NCBI GenBank assembly: GCA_963556195.1
Contig: OY744521.1
Coordinates: 135,555,325 to 135,619,324, forward strand
Origin: Sepiola atlantica
Lineage: Eukaryota; Mollusca; Cephalopoda; Sepiida; Sepiolidae
Direction of reading: 5' to 3'
Length of the DNA stretch: 64,000 nt
Position numbers and translations under genes: made by a program. A model generated the notes under the pieces. It was not told the origin of the DNA and did no database searches. It saw only the letters and a program-made list of their open reading frames with translations. The stretch's first letter is position 1. Every line of letters begins with the position of its first letter. Below, piece by piece: positions 22,520-33,654 of this stretch.

Positions 22520-23600
22520 TTCGACAAGACAACCGATAGCATTCAAGAAAAAATCATACACCACTAAACTATAAGCCAAACTATTTAACTATCCCGTCCT
22601 TATCATAATAATACAATAAAGCCACACAAAAGCATTAACTAGTGAAGCAACAACGATATATGAAAGTAAAATTAAAATCAAAACTTAAGCAAAGTCAAAA
22701 CAATCAAACTGGTAGCCAATTACAGGTCAAACTGATTAGCACCCTGGCTGCTGGAGTAAAACGTCATTTTACACTTTGTTTAAGCAATAAGTCCATGGGG
22801 CAAATCACGAGGCTTATTGCATGAAATATCGGTTATTTAAAGGTGTAAAAACAAAACAAAATAAAAGCATATTGCAGGTAACATAACATTATCATTGCTT
22901 TAACATTATACTATCGTTTTTGCTTGGTAAATATAAATACATCTAGATATGCCCACATCTAACATCACTCAATATGTCTCGGGCCTTACTAATAAAACAA
23001 CTTTTAGGTAAAATTCGACTTTATCCACCAACATAGTATATCACCCTTGAAGGTGACTGATTCCAATGCTTCACTAACAATTCAATGCCCTTTTGTAGAA
23101 TGATTTGTCTTTGGCGTCAAAATACATCTCAGTTTCTGATATCACTTCCGCATTGGAGCCAGATCTTTTTCCCTGGAGCATTCTTTTGAGGTCTGATAAC
23201 AGCCAGTAGTCACTGGGAACCATATATGGAGAATAAGTTGGGTGCAGAGAAAATTAGAAGTGCAATTCATATAGTTTTTCGATCGACTTGTAACGGTGCA
23301 TAATCTTTCTTAATTTGCGGCCGTTTTCTGGCACTTTTTTTCTTTAAATGCATCAATAACACTGGTTTACAAAGAAATTGAGGCAAGCACAAAAATACCC
23401 ATTTACACCTAATTTGGGGCTGCTGAATTCAAATTCGAAATCCGTTTTTACTCATTACCTCTAGATTTTTAGATATGCATAGTGTGCATTTTGTGCATAT
23501 ACGGTACATAGAGGTGTATATTCATTCAGGGTTAATTCTAATATTGTGAGACTCATGGCTTATTTTTTAGTTATTATGCACTAATGTAAGTGATAGCATT
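22520..23600. other. Spacer, no feature recognised
   Basis: The sequence is AT-rich; no motif or repeat could be supported by eye. Confidence 0.45.
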
Positions 23601-23602
23601 AC

Positions 23603-23606
<4 letters not shown>

Positions 23607-23660
<54 letters not shown>
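23607..23660. repeat. (TA)n microsatellite
   Basis: This is an uninterrupted TA run upstream of the 23.7-kb pseudogene. Confidence 0.95.
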
Positions 23661-23664
<4 letters not shown>

Positions 23665-23699
23665 GTTATATATCAAGACGGATTTTGGCAGTGAAGGCA

Positions 23700-25344
23700 G
23701 CAGGTCTCAATCGTGTGTAGGGACTTCACAACAGTTGCACAGCGTCGAACCATCATTTCCCTCCTCAGAACCGCCTACTTTCACTATTTTGACTGTAAAA
23801 TTGGTGATCAGGACAAGTCTTGGGCTCCCCATATCTGTTGTAAACCCTGCTACAATGGACTAACTGCATGGTTTAATGGCAAGAAAGCGGCTTTTAACTT
23901 TGCAGTCTCGATGGTTTGGAGAGAGCTACGAAGCCAAGCAGATGATTGTTATTTTTGTCCAACTAATATAACTGGTTTCAATATATCTTCTAGGAAAAAG
24001 ATCAAATACCCCAACCCTCCATCTGCTATGAGACCCGTTTCCCATTCAGATGATCTTCCTGTACCCATATCTCTAGTAAATAAGAATATTCTCTCCTCAT
24101 CAGATGGAGAAATGCCTTCAAGGGAGGATTCTGCCGAGTCAATATCTTTGGAAGATATTGAGTCTACATATTCAGGAACAAGTGCCAAAGAGCAACACGA
24201 TCACGCAAGAAGACCTGAATGATCTTGCTCGTGATTTGTATCTGTCAAAACAGCAGTCAGAGCTCTTGGCTCCTTGGCTTAAACAGTGGAACTTAGTCGA
24301 GGAAAATATAAGAATCACCAGTTTCAGGAATCGGAACAAAGACCTGGCTTCCTTTTTCGACATGGAAAACAAGTTGCACAAACATACCTGGCTTGTTCAC
24401 GTCCCTTGGTTTGACACATAATCCTTCAGACTGGCATCTTTTCATAGACTCTTCCAAGCGAAGTCTCAAGGCTGTGCTTCTGCACGATGGGAATAAATAT
24501 CCCAGCATTCCCATTTCACACTCGGTCCATCTAAAGGAGGCCTATGACAATATGGAGCTTCTTTTAGAAGCTATTAAGTACAACGAGTACCAGTGGAGTT
24601 TGTGTGGGGACCTCAAGGTCATTGGTCTTTTTAATGCACGCAGGCTTCACAAAGTACTGTTGTTTTCTCTGTCTATGGGATAGTCGAGCTGTATCTTAGC
24701 ATTACAAGCAGAAAGACTGGGGGTCTAGAAGCACTTTTGTTCCTGGCGAACACAGCGTCAAGGATAATCCTCTGGTGGACATGAATAAGGTGCTTCTTCC
24801 TCCCTTTCACATCAAGCTTGGTTTGATGAAAAATTTTGTGAAGGCCCTGGACAAAAATGGTGGTGTCTTCCAACACTTGTCTACCATGTTCCCAGGTCTT
24901 AGTGCTGCTAAGCTCAAAGAGGGAATCTTTGTCTGACCTTAGATCTGAGAAGTGTTGAAGGATACTGATTTTGAGGAGCTTCTTAACTTAAAGGAACTGG
25001 GAGCATGGGAACCATTTAAGTCAGTCTGTAGTGGCTTCCTTGGTAACACACGTGTACCACATTACCAAGCCTGTATTGAGAAGTTGCTAAAGTCTTACGA
25101 GGATATGGGGTGCCGAATGTCACTCAAGATTCATTTTCTACATTCCCACCTCAACTTCTTCCCGCCAAACCTTGGAACAGTGAGTGATGAGCATGGAGAA
25201 AGATTCCATCAAGACATTACGAAGACGGAGAGCAACTATCAAGGCAAATGGAACCCCGGCATGATGGAAGATTTCTGCTGGATGCTCTTGCGTGACATCC
25301 CGGGGGCAAAATACACCAGATCTTCTAAGAAAACACACTTTTGA
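23700..25344 (+). pseudogene. Frameshifted copy of an uncharacterised multicopy invertebrate protein
   Basis: Collinear pieces in different plus frames are at 23,713-24,222, 24,104-24,421, 24,393-24,683, about 24,690-24,920 and 24,952-25,344. They form one intronless protein of about 540 residues. Recognisable blocks are CCKPCYNGLTAWFNGK, WRE...DDCYFC, KKIKYPNPPSAMRPV, LARDLYLSKQQSELLA, HLFIDSSKRSLKAVLLHDG, IKLGLMKNFVKAL, FLGNTRV, MSLKIHFLHSHL and VSDEHGERFHQD. I recall this as a widespread, often repeated invertebrate family without a defined function, possibly transposon-borne. At least four frameshifts make this copy a pseudogene. Codon choice is less AT-biased than its surroundings. Confidence 0.75.
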
Positions 25345-25559
25345 CTGTCTGTGGTACTATGGATTGTGTAATTGTGTCATCGAAGTATATTTATTCAATC
25401 AGTGTTCTTTATCTATCCTGTTTTATCTGTTATAAGCTGCTGCAACTCTTGAAATATGCACATTTATTCTCCCTTTATACTAAAATGAGACTATTTAAAA
25501 GCCAGAAAACTAGAGGTGATAGAGCAAAACTATAAATTTGAATTCAGCACACCCAAATT

Positions 25560-26285
25560 AGCGAAAAACACCTATCACCATTCTTGCTTCAGACCAAAAT
25601 TTTTTTTGTTGTAAACCAGTGAATTCAATATAATATCTGCTATTAATAGGTTTTTGTAAACGATAAACAAAATACTTTGCACATCCCAAAATGCGGAGGG
25701 CAAAACCTTTCCCACTGATGTTTGTGTCTTTGGTCGCTTTGGACGGATTCTACTTACTGCTGTCCACTCTGATTGCTGATTTGACTTTGGAGTCAAGTAG
25801 TGGATCTATGTTTCATCCAGTGTCCCATATTGATGTAAGAACTCGTTTTTGTTGCATTGAAACAGTTGCAAACAACGCTCTGAATCGTTGACGCATTGTT
25901 GCTTTTTTTGTAAGCAAATGCGGTACCCACTTTGAATACAGCTTTCTTACTGACAAATGTTCATGTAAAATGGTGAATAAACTATTTTCTGATATTTTCA
26001 ATTCCTCTGTTATCTCACGCAACTTCAATTTACGATCGGCCAAAACGAGTTTGTAGACGTTTTTATGTTTCCCCGGGCAACTGTCGAATTTGAACAACCT
26101 GAGATTTCAGCTTTATTTGTGTCTGTATGACTGCGTTTAAAGTCAGTATATCTCCTCTTAACCATTGATTTTGACAGAGCAGAGTCTGAATAACACTCAT
26201 CAAGCTATTGCTTGCTTGAACAGTATGATTTCCCAGCAAAACGCAATGCTTTATCAACATACGAAATTCAAATTTTTTCATTGTT
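25560..26285 (-). pseudogene. Mariner transposase pseudogene
   Basis: Starting at about 26,281 on the minus strand is MKKFEFRMLIKHC, the N-terminal helix-turn-helix start of mariner-type transposases. It is followed in another frame by VLADRKLKLREI, ISENSLFTILHEHL and RKLYSKWVPHLLT (26,060-25,900), and then by QQSEWTAVS and RPKRPKTQTSVGKVL (25,790-25,710), the region of the second catalytic Asp (FWD). The segment with the first catalytic Asp (usually TMDETWIHHY) is missing or scrambled and the C-terminus is lost. At least two frameshifts are present. Confidence 0.85.
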
Positions 26286-26844
26286 TTGAAAATTTGCAAC
26301 AATAGGTTCATATAAATAAATCACTTCTAAACTAATAATTCGATTCAGCTCAAATTTTGACACGTGGCATTTGAAGGTTAGTACTTTATAACAATAATAT
26401 AGATATTTTATTAGTGACACAATCTATATATCAGGCCCGGGACTTATTGAGTGATGTGTTATATCTAATACTGAATTCATTAACACCTTGTGACCGTTTC
26501 AAAACTACAAATCCTTCGGATCTATATTGTAAAAATCGGGCAATTTAAAGAGTAATTGTGTGCAATATAAGTAAAAGTGAAAATGGTGAACACATGCGGA
26601 TGTTTTATTAACAGTACATGATGTTATTTTTTTTACATACTGGTCTCTTAACGCTGAACATAAATATTACAACAAAATCTATTGGTGAGAAATAATCAGA
26701 TTATAATTTATTAAATGTCTTTTAATATAATTAAGGATCCACGATTTTAGTTCCCATTCCAACCTAAATATCAGCAATTGTTAAGATGATGTTTGGGGGA
26801 AAAAATTATTTCCTACAATCAAAAACAGAAAATCTTTTTTTTAT

Positions 26845-27260
26845 TTACTAGCGAGTCACCCCTTATCAAGGCTAAAAGCCACTCAGGGATAAAGGTCAAT
26901 TAGATGGATAGATTGTCAGTTAAATGATGAAGAATATTATGAGAGGATTGAAAATAATCAACGGAATGAACAAAATGTGATTACTTAGGAGGACGGTTTA
27001 TGAAAAGTATTTGTTGGCATTAGATTTGAAGATGGCCATATTGCAGTCTGCAAGGAATCAATCCTATTATAACCTGTTCAACAGATGGGAAGTTCTTGGA
27101 AAGAAACTATTTATGGACATTATATTTGATTTTAGGCACATGGAGGAAGAAAAGAAAGCAATACTAGTTCTTGCTGTGAATGTATTATAAATATATATTA
27201 CAAGGAAGAACCAGTCGAGCACTTTTCATGAAAATAAAATACTGCCAGAAAGATTCCATG
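26845..27260 (-). mobile_element. Jockey-like LINE 3' end
   Basis: The sequence tttactagcgagtcacccct and its following 400 bp align with 61,672-61,915 (shared tattatgagaggattgaaaa), 41,430-41,760 and 11,655-11,960. The minus strand retains scraps of the LINE C-terminus. It is 5'-truncated. Confidence 0.75.
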
Positions 27261-28019
27261 ATTTGAGAACATTACAAGTTTAAATGAAATGTGATTCAAA
27301 GTTTGTTTCTGAATGAACATGCTAATCTATCTTGGCTCATCCCCAAAGAAAATGCTAACAAACTGATTTTATTTGGCACAGCTCCTTTACTTTAACATCA
27401 ACACTCCTCAAGTTTCCACCTGGTGCTTTTTCTAAACGACATTTGAGATAATCATCAAATCCATGAAAATTTCTATTGCTCCTCCACTAATTATTGTCAA
27501 ACGTTTATAACAATCCGACTACAGGAATATTTACAGGAGTGTCCGAGATGATTGATAGACAAATACTTAAAAATTGCTGTATGTAAAACACCAACAGTCA
27601 CCAATCTATATACTGACCTGGCTCAATGTAGCTTAAGTTCGTTAATCTTATAGAAACCCCGTGTGTCAATGTGATAATAGCCTTGTTATAGAGATTGTAT
27701 TATTATAGTAAACATTCAACACTTTCTACTGATACAAATTGTTTATTTCCATTCTATGATGAAACTTGATAGGCAAATAAGTTTTAAAAATAAAAATTAA
27801 TACATAAACTTTAGACGCCATCTTGAAATATTATGGTAAACTTTTACTATGTTATTAAAGCACTTAATCCTGCAAATATTCTTAACAATTTTCAGGGTAA
27901 TTAACAAATTATGAGTATTTTATGGCTTTTACAGTCGTTCATTTTGGTTATATTTCTGATTGTTAGATTGTGATTAATTGTTGATATGTTATCAATTGCA
28001 TTTAGTACCATTACGAACC

Positions 28020-28075
28020 CTCAGATACAGGGTGATCCCCCCAAAATGGTAACCACAGAATCGTTAATAAAATAC
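28020..28075 (-). repeat. Possible Tc1/mariner terminal inverted repeat
   Basis: The sequence atacagggtgatcc followed by aaaatggtaacc resembles mariner-type ends (CAGGGTG-TCC). A minus-strand transposase C-terminal scrap lies at 29,817-30,010. The 28.1-29.7-kb repeat could have inserted between them. This is inference. Confidence 0.35.
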
Positions 28076-28104
28076 ACAATCATATTTGCTACAAATAAAC
28101 TTCT

Positions 28105-29690
28105 GATCTTCGTTAAAAAGGCCTATTCGATCAAAAATGACGTCATAGTGCGAGCGAAACATATCGAAAAGTCAGGCTGTCGATAATGAATGGTAGCTTT
28201 TGTAAAACGTATTAAAAAATGTTAAAAATTGCAATAAAAAAAAGAAAAGGGGCACGATTTGATTTATACTGAAACTGAACTAATTCCATATTAATTTTTA
28301 ATAAAGTTAAGTTATGTGTTGTTGCTCTATTAAAATAAATAAACATTATGTTTCATGGATTTTAGAGGCTAAAATTCGTTTTATTATTTTGATTGTGAAC
28401 AATCTGAAAACAATTTTATTTACAGAAGCTATTAAAATAAAAACATACAAAGTCAAGCAAAGCCGATTATTCTTGTTTTAAAGTTACAATATCAACCTAT
28501 TTGTTTTGTAGAAAATATTGTTGGTTACGATGTATGTAATTGTGTGTGTTCCTATTTATTTGCCTCTTCACGAAGGCAGAGTTAGACACAAGGTCGATTT
28601 TTAATGTGGGGAAATCCACCTCCAACAAAGGGGACCAGTGAATAGAGATCAAAATTTAAATTGTCTCAGTCTAGAAGGATTTCTACTTCAATGACTGAGG
28701 ACAGAAAAGATAAAGTGTGTTATCAGAACAGATACTACACTTTAAATTATTTATTTGTGAAAAAATATAAAATACTATGCAAATTGATAAAGCCAAGGAA
28801 CTGTAATTATGAATTTAGTGAACAAGAATACAGTAATTAAATAAACAAACACATTAACAACAAACGATAAATAATTTTAAAAATGAAAACGATCAATGAA
28901 TAAATAATCAATTGTGTTAGTGTAATTAAAGTGAAAAACTATTTGCAAATAAATATATAAATATGTAAACATTTCGCTTTGTTTAAATTATATTTCTTGT
29001 TCTGAAATAAAATTTATTTTAAAGTGTTCAAAATTTAACTTTAATTTAATGTTTTAATCGTTGTCTTTTTTCTAGCCTCATACACATATTTGATCTGCTT
29101 TTGAATGTTATTAAACACAAAGAACTTTTTGGCACAGAAAATAAACTTTGAATATTCTTTTTATACAAAAGAAACAAGTTTTAACGGAATTTCTAGTCAA
29201 TAATATTTCATTGTTAACAAATTGTTAAAAAAAGGGTGTCAACAGGTGGACATAAAAGTTCAATTTTATATACATTCAAAACTAAATTAGAATTTTCTAT
29301 CAGGACAAACAAAGTGATTTGTTATACAGACTTGTTATTGTGTAAAAAATATTTCAAAGTTTAGGGAAAACAAGCAAGTATTTGTTTTTATTTAATATTT
29401 TCCTATCAAGCCAGGTTAGTCATACATTTTGGATTTCAGTCTAAACGAGTTTTTTTTATAGTTTTATCTTCAAATCACTATCAGACTTTCACCTTGAAAA
29501 CGACATCACCGAAACCATCACTATCCTTTTTTGAATACCAAACAATTACGAAACAAAAGATGAAATAATTTAAGAGAGAAATTACCACCGTCATATATCT
29601 ACATATGGTGTGTAACCGTTTTCTCTCAATTGTCTTGTTTTTCTTCTGAGCACTAACCACTGTGACGTCAGCAGAAAAATGAAACTCAAT
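28105..29690 (+). repeat. 1.5-kb dispersed repeat, copy 1 (inverted relative to 38.3-39.8 kb)
   Basis: Read forward this matches, end to end, the reverse complement of 38,345-39,810. Shared landmarks are aaaatgacgtca, gtcaggctgtcgataatgaa, ttggttacgatgtatgtaat, ggcacagaaaataaactttg, caggtggacataaaagttca and cactgtgacgtcagcagaaa. One stretch is coding-like in both copies (KLSQSRRIS, LNYLFVKKYKIL, IKPRNCNY). The region 28,640-28,730 is also related to the 2-kb direct repeats. Its type is unknown; no terminal inverted repeats were confirmed. Confidence 0.85.
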
Positions 29691-29816
29691 AGAATGGCCT
29701 TGTCTTTATGAGTGACACGAACCTGCCTACCCAGTCATATTCGTGAATGCACACAGTTTTTATTTAGTTACCATTCAATGAAAGGCACACATTTATACGA
29801 TGTGCAAAACTGTTAA

Positions 29817-30010
29817 AAATTAACACAGCTCTCTGTGCACTGCCCAGATTTGGGTTGTGGTTTCCCTCTTTAGTTCAGGAATCATGCCAATCAAAACAAT
29901 TCGCAGATCATATTTGAGATAAACCCACAGGTAAAAATCTAAAGAGTGGGAATCCCATTCAAAATCACACCTTTTACTGATAAGACGATCACCAACGTGT
30001 CCCTCCATAT
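29817..30010 (-). pseudogene. Tc1/mariner-like transposase C-terminal fragment
   Basis: The minus frame reads HVGDRLISKRCDFEW followed by LDFYLWVYLK and IPELKRET. This corresponds to the WP--SPDLNPLDF-LWG-LK segment carrying the third catalytic residue, but here the PPRSPDLNP part is deleted. A short C-terminal stretch remains. Confidence 0.7.
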
Positions 30011-30179
30011 CATTAAATGGCAGCGATTAGACGAAGACTATTGGATATTCATGACTGAAACTTGGTGGGAAAGTCAGATATAGACTGAAGTTGATTTGTA
30101 CCAAATATGGTTAAATTGCAGAAAGGATTGTGAATTTTATTAACGATTACATGGATTACATTAAAAAAAACAACATTTT

Positions 30180-30420
30180 TTTTATGGAAATCGCTTCAGA
30201 CAAGGCATGAAGCCACTTGACGTAAGGAGCAAAAAAAATATTACTTCAAGGTTAAAAACGATAAATGTTAGATGCATAGATTTCGACCCAGAATACACCA
30301 ATGATTCAGAAACATCATTCATGGATTATGAGGACGAAAAGGACAAAATAAGGAAAGCGAGAGTTACAAATCTGCCGAAAGTAAACCGAAGGTCACCTTT
30401 CTACTCCCCTATTCTTTAAA
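30180..30420 (+). mobile_element. LINE 5' fragment with short conserved reading frame
   Basis: The sequence gacaaggcatgaagccactt opens a 70-codon frame, MKPLDVRSKKNITSRLKT, rich in acidic and basic residues. The same start occurs upstream of the LINE at 15,773 and on the minus strand near 33,250. It is probably the N-terminus of a LINE ORF1-like product; no domain was recognised. This copy is the most open of the set. Confidence 0.6.
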
Positions 30421-30689
30421 GGGAGCCTGAAGATAATACTGATATCCTATTGAACTATGTATTATTCGGAATTGATGGGGTTATCTCAACTACAATAATT
30501 AGTTCAGGATTTAATGTGTTTTGTGGACAGCTTTGATGCTATATTGAAAACTGCTAATGCACCAGGACTGTTGGTAAAATCTATGATAGTCAATGCGTAT
30601 TCATTTTTACTGTTACATTAATGTCATAAATATTTATATTTTGTTGGTCCTTGATGTTAATCAAGAAGGACGTATGTTTTTTTCATCAT

Positions 30690-31190
30690 AATATTTAGTT
30701 TAACGTCCGTTTTACATGTATTGGACAGCTTTCAGAAATTGACTTCCAAACGAACCTATCTCTCTCCAGGTCTTTATTCATCCCTCTTTTCCTCAAGTCC
30801 ATTCTTATCACTCTTATATCATTTCTCTCCATGCAACACATGTCCTCAACCCTCACTGGCCAGGTTTCACTTCCATACATCATCACACTGCATACACATG
30901 CCTGTTTCCTTTATCGACAATTGTAATGCTCTGCTGGTTAGTAATGGCAGATGTTCCCTGAACTTACTCTATCCACTCCTAATTCTTGTAATCTCACTAG
31001 CATCTGTTTCACACAGTGCTACAATGGTATCACCAATGTAACAAAACTTCTGGACAACCTCAATAGCCTCGTCATCCAAAATATACTTTCTCCACATCTG
31101 AGTTATCATCCATCTCCATTGTCTTACACTTCTTGCACACAAATTGGTTTGACTGTCAGTTATTCTGTTTGTCTTCTACCAGCTACGAAT
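30690..31190 (-). pseudogene. LINE RT C-terminus and 3' end
   Basis: The left end, agtttaacgtccgttttaca, is the recurrent LINE 3' terminus. The minus frame 30,886-30,695 (MMMYGSETWPVRVEDM, MDLRKRG) matches the YGSETW and IRMDLR segments of LINE RT C-termini. Sequence to 31,190 continues into upstream RT, heavily mutated. Confidence 0.75.
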
Positions 31191-31393
31191 TAAGGGACGA
31201 AGAAGAGATTTCTACAGAGAAACGTGATGTGACGGAAATCATTTGTATAAATGCAGAGAATCACCATTGCATGCATGATTAGCAGAGAAGGAGAATAGTA
31301 TATTTAATTTTGAATATTTAATTTAGAAAAAAGGAAAAAGATTTTTGAATAGCACATTTTCAGCAACTCAAGTTCTAGCATTTTGGTACTCAC

Positions 31394-31592
31394 AGTTCCA
31401 AATTGTAACAACAAAAGGTTTCTTAGCAGCTTTTGAAACTTTCTTGAAGGCTTTCATCATGAATTTAATCTGTTGCTCTTGAGACGGATTCTTCATATGT
31501 TTAAACTTTTCCATTAGAGTCTTTGGACGGCCCTTTTTGCGTTTCCCTGGCATTTTCGTAGACAAGAATGCTTTTCAACTTCAAGAAATTTC
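31394..31592 (-). CDS. Putative host-gene coding exon with AT-hook-like N-terminus
   Basis: Read on the minus strand, a long pyrimidine tract ending ttgttttgttttcag precedes the exon at 31,592. ATG lies at 31,553 in a good context (acgaaaATGcc). About 53 codons follow, beginning MPGKRKKGRPKTLMEKFKH and containing KKVSKAAKKPFVVTIWN. The exon then ends at a consensus donor, ACT/gtgagt, after 31,394. KRKKGRPK resembles an AT-hook core (GRP flanked by basic residues), suggesting a nuclear DNA-binding role. About 39 nt of 5' untranslated sequence precede the ATG in this exon, so an upstream non-coding exon is expected at higher coordinates, with coding exons at lower coordinates (phase 1). The codon mix is less AT-biased than its surroundings. 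I do not recognise the protein family. Confidence 0.6.
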
Positions 31593-31965
31593 CTGAAAAC
31601 AAAACAAAAAAAACAATATCTTGAAAGTGTTCATACGTTTAGATGCGTCCCCACATATCTATGAGGTGATTTTTTTTTCTGTCAGTCCGACAGTCATGCA
31701 TAAGTTTATTACAATAAATCTTAATATTTAAGAAACTACCCGGTCAAGTTTTATAAAAATGTATGTACAGATTGTGAAAATAGTTCAAACTAAGTGTTTA
31801 TAAGTTGGATTAACTCAAGAGTTTTGAAATCATTTAAAAATATTATGATCGTTGGTTGGTCACTCTTAAGTATGAAATAGTTGTCATTGCTATGGACATT
31901 CAATGACGATATTTTATGAAAAGTCATTCTTGTTAGATTTGTTTGTTGTAGATGAGAAAACGTAT

Positions 31966-31968
<3 letters not shown>

Positions 31969-32001
<33 letters not shown>

Positions 32002-32118
32002 TGTGTGTGTGTGTTCTCTATCTTGTATATTAAGCTTAAATCATTGCACTATAGGTTCAATTCTCTAAAAGTATACTTTTAGTCTCATATTTTATTATAT
32101 ATATATATATATATATAT
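31969..32118. repeat. TA and TG microsatellites
   Basis: Runs of TA lie at about 31,969-31,997 and 32,097-32,118, with a short (TG)n between them near 32,000. Confidence 0.9.
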
Positions 32119-32149
32119 TAATCGATACTTACCAATGATTTATCGTTTT

Positions 32150-32215
32150 TTTTCTCTTCTACCGATAAGAGTAATTTTTTGAAAATCCATGGATTAAATG
32201 TCATTTTATTATATT
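32150..32215 (+). ncRNA. Decayed hammerhead-like motif (PLE remnant)
   Basis: The sequence ccgataagagtaa, GAAAA, the palindrome tccatgga and TTA repeats the 3' half of the 32.4-kb motif in the opposite orientation. The first core strand is mutated (CCGATAA) and stem I is not formed. It faces the 32.4-kb motif across a (TA)n run. Confidence 0.45.
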
Positions 32216-32282
32216 CCTTGTTTAAACACCTGATAATAAGTTTGTAAAGTATGTAACTATTTTTTTTAATATTCCATTATTT

Positions 32283-32286
<4 letters not shown>

Positions 32287-32333
<47 letters not shown>
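32287..32333. repeat. (TA)n microsatellite between inverted PLE remnants
   Basis: This is an uninterrupted TA run. On each side lies PLE-end-like sequence in opposite orientation. Confidence 0.95.
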
Positions 32334-32339
32334 TAGAGA

Positions 32340-32570
32340 TGAAAGATGAGAATAAAAAATTGTAAAGATATAATATTTATTAGAGCATCAAAAGTTCAAA
32401 GCAAGGAGCTTCATATCCTTAATCCATGGATTTTCAAAGATAAACTCTTTTATCAGAGGATAGAGAAAAACCGACCATGTAATTGTAAATATAATCGGCA
32501 GCATTTAACTTTGAAATTTTTTTTACATAAAATAAACACCAAAAGATAAAGAGTCTTTTGTTGAGATGAT
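32340..32570 (-). mobile_element. Diverged PLE pseudo-LTR remnant
   Basis: The layout parallels 3,735-3,930: tattagagcatcaaaagttc, then ccttaatccatggattttca, then tatcagaggata, and a T/A-rich run. The hammerhead core falls at the same relative place. It is related to, but clearly distinct from, the intact element, so at least one further PLE family is present. No RT frame adjoins it. Confidence 0.65.
32414..32462 (-). ncRNA. Hammerhead motif with one core substitution
   Basis: Minus strand: stem I TATCCT (32,462-32,457) pairs perfectly with AGGATA (32,419-32,414). The core reads CTGATAA (32,456-32,450), one change from CUGANGA. Stem II is AAGA/TCTT. GAAAA is followed by palindromic stem III TCCATGGA (32,430-32,423) and cleavage triplet TTA. 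The G-to-A change at an essential core position should abolish activity. Confidence 0.7.
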
Positions 32571-32579
32571 AGCGTAGAG

Positions 32580-33020
32580 TTAGGATGGACGCCGTAAAAA
32601 AAAAACGTCAAAAATAAAAAGGCTGTTATATTGGAAATGAATGTTTGAAAAAAAATAATACACAAATTGTTTAGGAATCCAAATGTTGTTGTTAAGAACC
32701 TGATTTTTAGACAGCATTTGGTAACGCCCAGTTTATCTTGTCTGTGCAGTAGTCCGGTATTAGAATTATCCGTGTCATAAGGTTCAGAATGAAGTTTGTC
32801 AGTTAGAGTTTGGTGTATATCAAAGTGTGCCTTATGAAAACATCCAGCTCCAGATTTTCGCCATCGTCTACAAGCAATACTTTGAATCCACACCGGCTTG
32901 AAAAATATCAACTCTAAATCCATATTTGTAACCTATCGAAATACGGACAAACCAGGGATCTGGAGGTTTTTGTAATGCACACTTTGATATACACCGAACT
33001 CTATATAAAGAAGATGGTGC
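32580..33020. other. Spacer with scattered repeat scraps
   Basis: No gene was recognised. A minus frame of 156 codons spans this stretch but has no family motif and a low-complexity composition. Confidence 0.4.
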
Positions 33021-33022
33021 AT

Positions 33023-33270
33023 CTATTGTGTAAACTTGAAATGAAAGTGGACCCTGGGTTTACTTTTGGCGGCCTTGTAACTTTCACTTCCCTTATTTTG
33101 TCCTTTAGTCCTCACTAATGAGCGATGTTTCTGACAAAGGAGGAAGAATTGCTGTTTTCTGGGTCGGAACCTATCCATCTTATCGTTGGCTAGTTTTTGA
33201 CCTTGAAGTATTTTTGTTTTTAGCACTTTAGATCAAGTGGCTTCATGCCTTGTCTGGAGCCACTTTCATG
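33023..33270 (-). mobile_element. LINE 5' fragment, minus strand
   Basis: The reverse complement contains gacaaggcatgaagccactt followed by sequence encoding DKMDRFRPRKQQF. It is homologous to 15,773-15,960 and 30,200-30,420. It ends at a poly-A/poly-T stretch near 33,280. Confidence 0.65.
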
Positions 33271-33654
33271 AAAAAAATTTTTTTTTTTTTAAATAAAACT
33301 TGAAATAGGACATTTTGACTTAACAGAAATTGACACAACAATGTGCATTTATTCATTTAGATAAAATCAGGTATGTGTATATATTTTTATGTAGAGGATT
33401 CACTCCTAAGCTAATTAATCAATCATTATAAGTTTTTGAAAACAGCTGCTAGCCGTAAGGAGTTGTAATGTGGTCTATATTTAGTTTTATGCAAAGAGGT
33501 AAAAAAAGGTATGGAAGCCCTTTGTGAAAATTCAGATATCTCCAATTTTTGTATAATTTTAATAGATATAAAAAATCAATTAATAAATATTCCCCAAATT
33601 TCACATTTTTTTAGTATTTTAAAGGGATTTTACAGTGCATAATATGGGCACAAC

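Noticed and set aside
28719..28745. U2 snRNA-like match as a real U2 gene
   Set aside because: Only about 19 nt match, within a dispersed repeat. The second copy of that repeat has diverged at the same place.
32453..32923. 156-codon minus-strand frame
   Set aside because: It overlaps the PLE remnant, has hydrophobic low-complexity composition, no family motif and no splice signals.
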